From NCBI RefSeq assembly GCF_000006685.1, contig NC_002620.2, positions 220,801-284,800 on the forward strand: DNA of 64,000 nt, read 5' to 3'. The stretch comes from Chlamydia muridarum str. Nigg (GTDB taxonomy: Bacteria > Chlamydiota > Chlamydiia > Chlamydiales > Chlamydiaceae). The notes below the pieces were generated by a model that ran no database searches, was not told the DNA's origin, and worked only from the letters and a program-made list of their open reading frames with translations. How positions within the stretch are numbered: the first letter of the stretch is position 1; every line of letters begins with the position of its first letter. This document shows positions 55,271 through 62,701 of the stretch, piece by piece. Position numbers and translations under genes: made by a program.

Positions 55271-55303
55271 TTTTAGGCGCAAGGAAACCTCAGCGCCTAA
55301 AAA
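55271..55303 (-). terminator. Hairpin immediately before the CT847-like 3' end
   Basis: TAGGCGC (55274-55280) pairs with GCGCCTA (55293-55299), extended by flanking T/A. It lies directly past the CT847-like stop codon. As in the inverted repeat at 1028-1061, the trailing side is A-rich rather than U-rich. Confidence 0.5.
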
Positions 55304-55304
55304 T

Positions 55305-55823
55305 TTAATCTGAAGGGGAGGTTGTAAGGTTTGCTTTAATAGTTAAATCGACAAGAGAGGAGAGGAGAGCGGAAACTGCTTGAAGAATTTGCATGGATTC
55401 TGTGGATGTAGCATTCACTGATTTTTGGTTTGCTTGGGCGCGTTGTTGAGCGGCTGCTAGCTCTTGTTGGATAAGCTCCCTATTGGCAGTAATTTGTTGG
55501 TTGGATGTCTGAAAAGCTTGAATCGTAGTATTGTTAGTGTATTCATCGTCAGACCCTTGTTTTTTTTCCAAAGATGGAACGTATAACAATGGGAGGTTAA
55601 TCAGCTCTTTGGTTTTGCGTTGTTGTTCGAGTGTATTTTCTTGCAGAACAGACATAATGGCCTGACTGTACTCTGTTGTGGATGAAGAAAGTTGAAGCAT
55701 GACAGCGATGCAAAAATACATAGCAGACTGCTTATTGATTTCAATGGATTTGGGTACTACCAACGTGGAGTCTGGTGTAACAATAGTTCTCTTTGGTAGA
55801 TCAGGTATGATTGCACTACTCAT
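55305..55823 (-). CDS. Type III effector-like DUF720 family protein (CT847 position)
   Basis: The 172-residue soluble helical protein is Gln/Asn/Thr-rich with heptad-like helices (FQTSNQQITANRELIQQELAAAQQRAQANQKS). It is third of a cluster with two similar proteins (55838-56858). CT847 of C. trachomatis is a reported type III substrate that binds the host protein GCIP; the assignment rests on position and composition. A short hydrophobic segment (YFCIAVMLQLSSS, about residues 32-45) is not a signal peptide. Confidence 0.8.
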   Translation of the reverse strand: MSSAIIPDLPKRTIVTPDSTLVVPKSIEINKQSAMYFCIAVMLQLSSSTTEYSQAIMSVLQENTLEQQRKTKELINLPLLYVPSLEKKQGSDDEYTNNTTIQAFQTSNQQITANRELIQQELAAAQQRAQANQKSVNATSTESMQILQAVSALLSSLVDLTIKANLTTSPSD

Positions 55824-55837
55824 CTGGATACCTTTTT

Positions 55838-56350
55838 TTAGATGTTTGCGATCAAGCTAACGATTTGTGAGAATGTTTGAATGAGCGCCTGACCAACTTG
55901 CAAAGATTGTTGGATAATGTTGTTGTTTGTGTTTAAGTTACTAGAAATTACCTGAGAGGCATTCCCTAATCCAGATATCTGGTTTTGGATCGCTTGTCTA
56001 GATGCTCCTACGGCTTGGTTAACGGATTGTACGTTTTGCAAATACGCGGAGTTTTGTGAGTTTACTTGGTCTTTAGGAATCGTTGTATATTGGTACAGAG
56101 CTTCTTCATTGTTTAAGAAGGTTTGTGCCGCAGCATTCGCCTGAAGTTGTTCTGCAACTAGTTCCAGGTTATGTTGAGCCACAAGCACAGATTGGTAGAT
56201 GTAGTAAACTGTAACGATAAGCGGATTAGAATCTTTCGCAAAGCGAGATATAATCTCATCGGCTGTTGCGGAGTTAGTTGTTCCTGTAACCGGAGGAGTT
56301 TCGGGTAATTGTACAGCGGCTTTCACTGATTCTTGAGGATGAAACCACAT
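55838..56350 (-). CDS. DUF720 family protein (CT848 position)
   Basis: The 170-residue product resembles its two neighbours: an N-terminal Pro/Thr-rich stretch, then AKDSNPLIVTVYYIYQSVLVAQHNLELVAEQLQ, and a Gln/Asn-rich helical tail (QAIQNQISGLGNASQVISSNLNTNNN). Paralogy to CT847/CT849-type proteins is evident from the shared order of elements. These chlamydia-specific proteins are reported or suspected type III substrates. It lies 14 bp before the CT847-like gene and 28 bp after CT849. Confidence 0.8.
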   Translation of the reverse strand: MWFHPQESVKAAVQLPETPPVTGTTNSATADEIISRFAKDSNPLIVTVYYIYQSVLVAQHNLELVAEQLQANAAAQTFLNNEEALYQYTTIPKDQVNSQNSAYLQNVQSVNQAVGASRQAIQNQISGLGNASQVISSNLNTNNNIIQQSLQVGQALIQTFSQIVSLIANI

Positions 56351-56378
56351 ATTTTTTGCCTCAAATTAGTCTAGGGGG

Positions 56379-56858
56379 TTAAGACAGGGGTTTGTTTAAC
56401 TGGTTAACTGTGCTACCTACGGAGTTCAAAGTTTTGATGAAAGAAGAGTTCATTTGTGCGATTTGTTGCATGATATTGATGTTTGTGGAGGCATGGGAAA
56501 GAATAATTTGTCCGTTTTGTCGGGCGGTTACTAATTGGTCCTGAATGTTAGATCTTTGCGCAGAATAGTTTTGGTTTTGGTTTTGTACCCGTGTGATTTC
56601 GTCCTCTTTGGCTCCAGCATTAACAACGGCGTATTTAATGCGATTAGTTTCTTGGTTTAATTGTTGTTGGATATTAGTATTGTCGTTGAGTTGTTGAGAC
56701 TGTGTAAGAACCGTTTGCTGACGTATTTCTACAGCCTCTAAAAGAAGCGAATAAATACCGAATAAGAGTTCCGCCATTGGAGGGGTTCTCAGTGGTTCTA
56801 ATGGAGGTAAAGCAGAGACGTATTTTGAGTCTTTTGCTGGTGGGATAGGTGCTGACAT
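56379..56858 (-). CDS. DUF720 family protein (CT849 position)
   Basis: The 159-residue product is first of the three-gene set. After a Pro-rich N-terminus, MAELLFGIYSLLLEAVEIRQQTVLTQSQQLNDNTNI matches the corresponding segment of the next paralogue (helix with Y-x-x-L/V). It is helical and rich in Gln and Asn, with no signal peptide. The upstream region is very AT-rich. Function is unknown. Confidence 0.8.
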   Translation of the reverse strand: MSAPIPPAKDSKYVSALPPLEPLRTPPMAELLFGIYSLLLEAVEIRQQTVLTQSQQLNDNTNIQQQLNQETNRIKYAVVNAGAKEDEITRVQNQNQNYSAQRSNIQDQLVTARQNGQIILSHASTNINIMQQIAQMNSSFIKTLNSVGSTVNQLNKPLS

Positions 56859-57180
56859 ATTCTAAAATTTTTTTTGTTTTTATTTTTTATTTTACCAGTA
56901 ATTTCTCCCTTTAATAAAAATAATATTTTGTTTTAAAAGTATGCTTATTATTTAACCCCTTTTCTTTTAAGTGCTAAAAGCCTTTAGAGGGGAATAGGAG
57001 CCTTTCTTTTATGTTCGAATAGAAAGTTCGATCTAACGTTAGTGACGAAACGTCCTGAGTGTGACATTGGTGGGGATGTTAGAACAGGAGGGCAAATAGT
57101 AGTAATTAAGTATCTTAAAGCTCTTTGTAGGAAGTTGCAGGGAGTGTTGGAATAAGAAATTTTCTGATTAAGAGGGCTTT
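56859..57180. other. 322-bp divergent gap between CT849-like and CT849.1-like genes
   Basis: The left 90 bp are AT-rich homopolymer-like tracts ahead of the minus-strand effector cluster. The right part has two short repeats of GTTCGA (in ATGTTCGAATAGAAAGTTCGATC) and the palindrome TAACGTTA. I see no convincing promoter hexamers and no ORF longer than a few codons. Confidence 0.4.
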
Positions 57181-57369
57181 GTGACAGAGGTTCAAGACAG
57201 CGAGCAATTGGATTTTTTAGAAGGGGATGATATTAGTGCTTATGTGGTACTGACTTGTGGGCAACCCTCGGCTGATGGGAAAATGAACGTCGAGATGGTT
57301 TATGAAGGAGATCGAGAGTTGGTTAGATTTTTGTTAACCAAAGCGTTAGCTTCTTTAGATCAGCCCTAA
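57181..57369 (+). CDS. Small conserved protein of unknown function (CT849.1 position)
   Basis: The 62-residue acidic product starts at GTG 57181 (GAGGG shortly upstream). It reads as a small two-layer domain: EGDDISAYVVLTCGQPSADGKMNVEMVYEGDRELVRFLL. There is no membrane helix. It precedes the CT850-like Inc by 18 bp and probably shares its transcript. Function unknown. Confidence 0.7.
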   Translation: MTEVQDSEQLDFLEGDDISAYVVLTCGQPSADGKMNVEMVYEGDRELVRFLLTKALASLDQP

Positions 57370-57387
57370 ACAAAAAAGAGGGTTCTA

Positions 57388-58602
57388 ATGGGATTCGGCA
57401 CTGTACGAGGAAAAGGAAAAGCTTTGAAATCCTTATTCCTAAGGCCTCTACAGAGTCTTGAAGTGGGCCTTTTATCATTACCTATAGTTCTATTGTTGGG
57501 TGAGGTTGGTTGTTTATCTCTGATCTCCTCGGTTCCTTTAGTAGTCGTTTTGGGTGTTATCGGTGTCTCCGTCGCCTTAGTTTCTTTTTTCCGTAATTGG
57601 GGCTATGGGATAGCCATTTTAGGGGCTATATTTTTGGGGATATCACTCTATAATCATTCCTCTATATCCATTTTTTGGGGAAGTTTACTAGTCTTTTCGT
57701 TCGTTGTTTCTCTTGGAGTATTTTTACTGAGCGTTTCCTTGGTTGAAGGCCTTATTAGAGAGAAAACAGCATCCTTAAAAAAAGTATCCATTTGTCGTGA
57801 TGAACTTCAAGAATCATATAATCGAGAAGTGCAAGAGAGAAAAGATGGAGAGCTTTTTTTCCAGGGACAAGTAGCTGCTTTGGAACGGGAGCTTTCAGTC
57901 TGTTCTGATCAGCTTCAAGAGGTTTCTAGGAAATATACGCATGCGCATGAGGATTTGCAAGTTCTTATAGACCAAAGGGATGGTTGGTTAAAGGACTACA
58001 TGACGTTGCATCAAGAGTACGTTCGGGCTATTTCAGGGTATGAAGAACAAACCCTTTTCCCTTGGAGGGTTTTCCAAGGACATTCTCAAGAGAGTGTGGA
58101 TGATTCACAGCAAATACAAGTTTGTGAAAAACTTGCTGATTTAGAGAAGCTATGTGAAGAAGAAAGCGGTAGCAAGCGTTATGCTGAAGAGCGTTTAGAA
58201 AAGGTTTTATCAGATCTACTAGAAGCAACTCATCATCGAGAGAGTTTAGAAAAAGAGGTTGTCGAGAAAGATAAAGAGATCGAAGCTCTAAAACAAGAGA
58301 TTTCGATGGAAAAACTCCAGAATTCTTCTGCTCATCATGAAAGGGCTGTTTATAAAGGTAAGTACTTGCAGTTGAGAGAACAATTCCAGGTGAAAGATGC
58401 CTTTCTTAAGAAAGCTAGACGCGAACGATTTTTAGCTCAGGAACAGCTATTGGCTTTGAAACGGGAAGAGGAAGAAGAAGCCTCAGATCCGTCCACGATG
58501 GATAGTTTTTTTATTATTCAAAACCTTTTATTACAGATTGAGGCGCTAGAAGAAGAAATCAATTATCTAGAAGAGTTAGTATTTCATAACCAGAATCTGT
58601 GA
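57388..58602 (+). CDS. Inclusion membrane protein with long coiled coil (CT850 position)
   Basis: The 404-residue product has paired hydrophobic regions near the N-terminus (about residues 25-67 and 73-120), typical of Inc proteins. A cytosolic coiled coil follows from about residue 128 to 390 (QEVSRKYTHAHEDLQ, ELEEEINYLEELV-like heptads). CT850 of C. trachomatis lies in the inclusion membrane near centrosomes and binds dynein light chain DYNLT1; that role is inferred from position. GGGTTC and AGAGGG precede the ATG. It overlaps map by 44 bp at the 3' end. Confidence 0.85.
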   Translation: MGFGTVRGKGKALKSLFLRPLQSLEVGLLSLPIVLLLGEVGCLSLISSVPLVVVLGVIGVSVALVSFFRNWGYGIAILGAIFLGISLYNHSSISIFWGSLLVFSFVVSLGVFLLSVSLVEGLIREKTASLKKVSICRDELQESYNREVQERKDGELFFQGQVAALERELSVCSDQLQEVSRKYTHAHEDLQVLIDQRDGWLKDYMTLHQEYVRAISGYEEQTLFPWRVFQGHSQESVDDSQQIQVCEKLADLEKLCEEESGSKRYAEERLEKVLSDLLEATHHRESLEKEVVEKDKEIEALKQEISMEKLQNSSAHHERAVYKGKYLQLREQFQVKDAFLKKARRERFLAQEQLLALKREEEEEASDPSTMDSFFIIQNLLLQIEALEEEINYLEELVFHNQNL

Positions 58603-59434
58603 TAAGCACTGTGTGCTCCCACTGTGCGCTAGGCTGGTGGTCACAGGTTCTTGCTTCCCAGTGGTTCGTGGGGTCAATGAATCCCTCCTTCTTCCCTACA
58701 TTGATCATAGGTTCGATAGTAAAGGTCATCCCAGGAGCCAAAGGAATCTTACACGAATTTCTATGGTGTGCAACATAGGGATTTTCATGGAATCTTACTC
58801 CCACTCCATGTCCGACAAATTGATCAACAACAGAGAACCCATATCTGGCAGCACAATTTTCAATCACTTCGCCAATTTCGTAAAGAGGAAGATTGGGTTC
58901 TAAGATAGCAATAGCGGCGTTAAGAGCTTCTAGAGAAGCTTCACAGACCTTTTTTTTGATCTCTGGTACTTCTCCAATCATAACCATTCGGCTACAGTCT
59001 CCATAAAATCCATCTACAATGCAAGAGACATCAATGTTCATAATATCGCCATTTTGTAAAGGGGTATCATTGGGGATCCCATGGCAAATAACTTCGTTAA
59101 GAGAAGTACAAATAGTTTTTGGAAAAGGTGGCTGCCCGTAATTTAGGGGAGCTGGAATGGCATTATACTGTTTATGTAGATTACAAGAGAGTTGATCGAG
59201 TTCATTTGTAGTTACTCCCTCTTTAGCAGCTTTACATAAAGCATCAAGAATTCGAGCTGTAACTTGGCAAGCTTTACGAATCTTCTCTATTTGATCAGGA
59301 GTTTTGATGATAATATCGTAACGAGAAGCATAGAGCTGTCTTAAATTGTCACTAGGACGTTCTGGCTTTGTAGGGTAGTGGCAGTGTTTCCATTTTTTCT
59401 GACTGCCACACCAGCAAGGGTCATTTCTTTTCAT
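58559..59434 (-). CDS. map: Methionine aminopeptidase type I with SEC-C zinc motif
   Basis: ATG 59434 gives 291 residues; a TTG at 59446 would add four. An N-terminal SEC-C type zinc motif (MKRNDPCWCGSQKKWKHCH) precedes the pita-bread catalytic domain, with metal ligands in NIDVSCIVDGFYGDCSRM (two Asp), GHGVGVRFHENPY (His), TIEPMINVG (Glu) and QWEHTVLIT (Glu). It removes initiator Met from nascent proteins. It is convergent with the CT850-like gene. Confidence 0.95.
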   Translation of the reverse strand: MKRNDPCWCGSQKKWKHCHYPTKPERPSDNLRQLYASRYDIIIKTPDQIEKIRKACQVTARILDALCKAAKEGVTTNELDQLSCNLHKQYNAIPAPLNYGQPPFPKTICTSLNEVICHGIPNDTPLQNGDIMNIDVSCIVDGFYGDCSRMVMIGEVPEIKKKVCEASLEALNAAIAILEPNLPLYEIGEVIENCAARYGFSVVDQFVGHGVGVRFHENPYVAHHRNSCKIPLAPGMTFTIEPMINVGKKEGFIDPTNHWEARTCDHQPSAQWEHTVLITDSGYEILTLLDN

Positions 59435-59500
59435 ACAAGGAACCAAAAGAAGTGGTTTTTGATTGTTTTTTTTCTTTCTATTGAAAATAGAGGGAATACT

Positions 59501-60115
59501 CTAGGCCATAACATAATACCCTATATTGAAAGCTGTGGAAATAGCTTTTAACATAAGATTTCCAGCCATTAAGGCTAAGCTAATGCCAAACAATCTCTCT
59601 AAAGCCAGCAACCCCATTTGGCCGAACAATCGGTTAATGGAGCTGGAAAAAAAGAGCGTAATCAAGGAGAAAGCCCAAGCGAGCATAATAGCTCCTAAAA
59701 CAAGCTCTTTTGGAAAGATGCCTTCTTCCATATGTCCTAAGGTAGATGTGATCGTAGCGGGACCTGTGATAACAGGAAACGCTAAAGGATAGAATATTGG
59801 CTCATCCTCGTATTGGTCAAAGGTTTCTTCTTGGGAAGGAAGCGCTTTCATCATATTAATGGCAAGGGATCCAAGAAGAATCCCTCCTGTTAATTGAAAT
59901 GCTGGTAAAGAGACTTCTAGTAAACGGAAGAATCCTTGACCAAATGTTATAAACAAAATCAAGGTGAGCAGAGCAAAGATACACTCCCGCAAAATAATGC
60001 GCTGCTGCTTTCGGAAAGAGAACTTCTTCAATAACGCAACAAAGACTGGTAAAGATCCCAGGGAGTTAAAAAGAGCATAAAAAAGTAAGGTAAGGCGAAA
60101 CAGTGAATGTAGCAT
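59501..60115 (-). CDS. MarC/YhgN family membrane protein
   Basis: The 204-residue product has six membrane helices and the MarC signature AFPVITGPATITSTLG with FNSLGSLPVFVALL near the N-terminus. MarC proteins are of unknown function despite the name. It starts 18 bp after a divergent-length paralogue on the same strand, so a duplicated pair is likely. Confidence 0.9.
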   Translation of the reverse strand: MLHSLFRLTLLFYALFNSLGSLPVFVALLKKFSFRKQQRIILRECIFALLTLILFITFGQGFFRLLEVSLPAFQLTGGILLGSLAINMMKALPSQEETFDQYEDEPIFYPLAFPVITGPATITSTLGHMEEGIFPKELVLGAIMLAWAFSLITLFFSSSINRLFGQMGLLALERLFGISLALMAGNLMLKAISTAFNIGYYVMA

Positions 60116-60133
60116 AAATATACCTCTGCTTTC

Positions 60134-60733
60134 TTATAGGAAAGTTTGCTGTAAACCAGATACAAGGAGTTGCGCGCCTATAATTACGACAACAAGTCCT
60201 AAAATGGTTTGTGTTGCAATGATTGCCTGAGAGCCTGCCTTGCTGGTTAGATGGAGAACAATTGTAGTTATCGACATCATTAACCAAGAAAGAAATAGCA
60301 ACGCACAAATAATAGAAAAGGGGATTTGTTGCGTGGTTAAAGGTGCGCAGGCACACAACCACGAAGGCCCAATCATCAAAGGGAGCGCTATAGGCGCTAC
60401 TTTGGGTGCATGAGAAAGAGAGGAAAACTTACCCCAACGGTCTGGATGGGTATTCCGAAGGATTGCTCGCATGCCCGCTAACATAACTCCGCATCCTCCA
60501 ACAAAAGTGACTGCGCACGGAGGTGTTTGCAGGGAGTAAATAAGCCCTGAAAGCCCAGGATAAAAAATAAATACCCCTAGAAGAGCAAAAAGACTTTCGC
60601 GGATCAGTAGTAGAGCTTGGCTTTTTTTGGATAGATTACTAAGGATTTTATTGAGGACCTCGACATTAGTCATAGAATCCGAAGCCAAAAATAAGATACA
60701 GCTCTGAGACAATAAAAAGAATGACCAGTCCAT
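60134..60733 (-). CDS. MarC-like paralogue (CT853 position)
   Basis: The 199-residue protein has six helices and a degenerate MarC-type block, ALPLMIGPSWLCACAPL, in the place of FPVITGPATI of the next gene. NVEVLNKILSNLSKKSQ fits the loop after helix 1. It is the upstream member of the pair. The hallmark is weak, so the protein may have diverged in function. Confidence 0.75.
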   Translation of the reverse strand: MDWSFFLLSQSCILFLASDSMTNVEVLNKILSNLSKKSQALLLIRESLFALLGVFIFYPGLSGLIYSLQTPPCAVTFVGGCGVMLAGMRAILRNTHPDRWGKFSSLSHAPKVAPIALPLMIGPSWLCACAPLTTQQIPFSIICALLFLSWLMMSITTIVLHLTSKAGSQAIIATQTILGLVVVIIGAQLLVSGLQQTFL

Positions 60734-60888
60734 AAAATATATTTGTAAGAAGGTTGATTGTGTCTGAAAAAAAAAGACCTTGGAAAATTTTAGTCCAAAC
60801 TGAGATTTAGTGAAACTGAATTAATAAGAGAAGATTCAAAAATCTCATTGTTATCAAAAAAATGTGACAGAAGGACAGATGAGGAAAT

Positions 60889-62652
60889 CTAACAGAGATC
60901 TGATGGATCATTAGAAATCAGGGTTTCGATAACGAAAGAATCAATAGATGCTTGCAGATCGGGATAAGTAGAAGATAATGTTGAGAGTAAGGTTTGTAGT
61001 AATTCCCGTGATAGAGAAGATTGTGTTTTAGCGAGTAAGGGAAGCGTAGCTTCCCATTGTGCTAGCTCATCGGACCGTATCTTAGGAGAATCTTTGGTGG
61101 CTTCTACATAGATCGCGAAAGCATCTTGGGGATATTCTTGGCAGAAATTTAAACTACGCGATAAAGCTTTTTGCATGCTACGAATTACCTGAGGAGTTGT
61201 GGCATGAGATCCTCTTTTCCCACATAAAAGGAGCTGTGGACCGGTAGGAGATCCATAAGTGTCGGAAAGGAAACAGTCGGTGGGGGCTCCTTTCAAAGAA
61301 ATAGTTACCCCTTCAATGTTATAAAAAGCGCCATATAAGAAGTCTATTTGGTGAGAGAGCATGGGAGAAATCATATCCGCACTAACATTTTTGATAGCTG
61401 AAGGAACAACGTGATGTTCGCGTAAAGATTTGAGTAGTTGCGGTAGATTTTTAGAATCATTGAGGCAAAAGCCGAGTACTCGGCCATTAAGATCTTCCAG
61501 TTTGTTAATTCCCTCATGTTTTCGGTAAATGAGTCCTTGCAGAGAACTATCGATTAGTCTACCAACAACCTGAATCGGAGCCCCTCTAACCGCAGTTTTT
61601 AATATTCCCAAGCTGTGGTAGAGGGTGTAATCCACTTTTTCAAGAAGAAGATGAGGAATAGAGGAGCAGGTGTCAGTATTTTTTTGCAGAGTTAAAGAAA
61701 TACCTTCATCTAGAAAAAATCCTTTTTCTACGCCTACATAAAGGGGTACGTGGTTGGGATTAGGAGTCCAGTCTAAGAGTAGCGTAAAGGACTTTTTAGG
61801 AAGGGGAGTAGTATCAGTGGATTTCTCTTTTAGGCAAAATAGTCCGATGAGCAAAGTAAGAGGAATGAATGCAAAGCGCCATTGTTTTTGTGGGGATTTA
61901 CGAGACGATTTTTCAGTTCTGAAAAAAGAGAATACACTTCGTTCAAGAAGGAGAATACTGTAAAACAGGCTTAAGGTGAGTAGGGTAAGAACAGATATAC
62001 CTGCTAGAGCCATTGCCATATCATAGTTTCTTCGACTTTCTAAAATTAGGATTCCTAAACCAGATTGGGCTGCCACCCATTCTCCGGCAATAGTTGCAAA
62101 TCCTGCTGCACTCATAGCGATCTTAAGACCAGAGAAAATATGGGGGAGTCCATGAGGGATTCTTAGTTTAATGAGGGTTTGCCAGGTGGTTGCTTGACAA
62201 AGAGTAAATTGTTCTAACAGCTCTTCGGGAGGATTTTTGATTCCCTGATGAATAGTTAATGCTAAAGGGAAAAAAATGCTTAAAGCGGTTGGAATGATGA
62301 CGGCCCTAGCTCCCCATCCAAACCAAAGAACGATTAAGGGAGTCAGAGTAAACATAGGAAGACACTGCACTAGGACGCATAAGGGATGTAATACTCCCTG
62401 AATGGAAGGGAATAAAAGCATGGTAACAGAGAGAGAGATCGAAAGTAGTAATGCTAAAAAGAATCCTCCTAAAATACCTTGAACTGTATACCAAGAATGT
62501 TGAAGAAGTACCGGGAAAGAGTTGATTCCTGTCATAAGCACTTTAGATGGAGGGGGGCATATAAAGCCAAAACTCGGGTAGTTTTGAGCAAAAAATTCCC
62601 AAAATCCTATCAAGGTGAGGATCATAAGTGCATAGCTAATAAACTTTTTCAT
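60889..62652 (-). CDS. Fused ABC permease and NMT1/THI5-like substrate-binding protein
   Basis: The 587-residue product joins two parts. Residues about 1-250 form a binding-protein-dependent permease with about six helices and the EAA-type loop (AAGFATIAGEWVAAQSGLGILI). A short linker follows. Residues about 280-580 form an NMT1/THI5-type binding protein starting LLLDWTPNPNHVPLYVGVEKGFFLDEGISL, the family signature for pyrimidine/thiamine-precursor, sulfonate or nitrate uptake. No ATPase gene is adjacent. Position matches CT854 (yzeB). Chlamydia is not known to make thiamine, so uptake of thiamine or its pyrimidine is plausible but unproven. Confidence 0.85.
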   Translation of the reverse strand: MKKFISYALMILTLIGFWEFFAQNYPSFGFICPPPSKVLMTGINSFPVLLQHSWYTVQGILGGFFLALLLSISLSVTMLLFPSIQGVLHPLCVLVQCLPMFTLTPLIVLWFGWGARAVIIPTALSIFFPLALTIHQGIKNPPEELLEQFTLCQATTWQTLIKLRIPHGLPHIFSGLKIAMSAAGFATIAGEWVAAQSGLGILILESRRNYDMAMALAGISVLTLLTLSLFYSILLLERSVFSFFRTEKSSRKSPQKQWRFAFIPLTLLIGLFCLKEKSTDTTPLPKKSFTLLLDWTPNPNHVPLYVGVEKGFFLDEGISLTLQKNTDTCSSIPHLLLEKVDYTLYHSLGILKTAVRGAPIQVVGRLIDSSLQGLIYRKHEGINKLEDLNGRVLGFCLNDSKNLPQLLKSLREHHVVPSAIKNVSADMISPMLSHQIDFLYGAFYNIEGVTISLKGAPTDCFLSDTYGSPTGPQLLLCGKRGSHATTPQVIRSMQKALSRSLNFCQEYPQDAFAIYVEATKDSPKIRSDELAQWEATLPLLAKTQSSLSRELLQTLLSTLSSTYPDLQASIDSFVIETLISNDPSDLC

Positions 62653-62701
62653 GAGAGGAGAAAAGACTTCGTTATCGGAGGAGCATAAGGAAAGAGAACA
62701 T

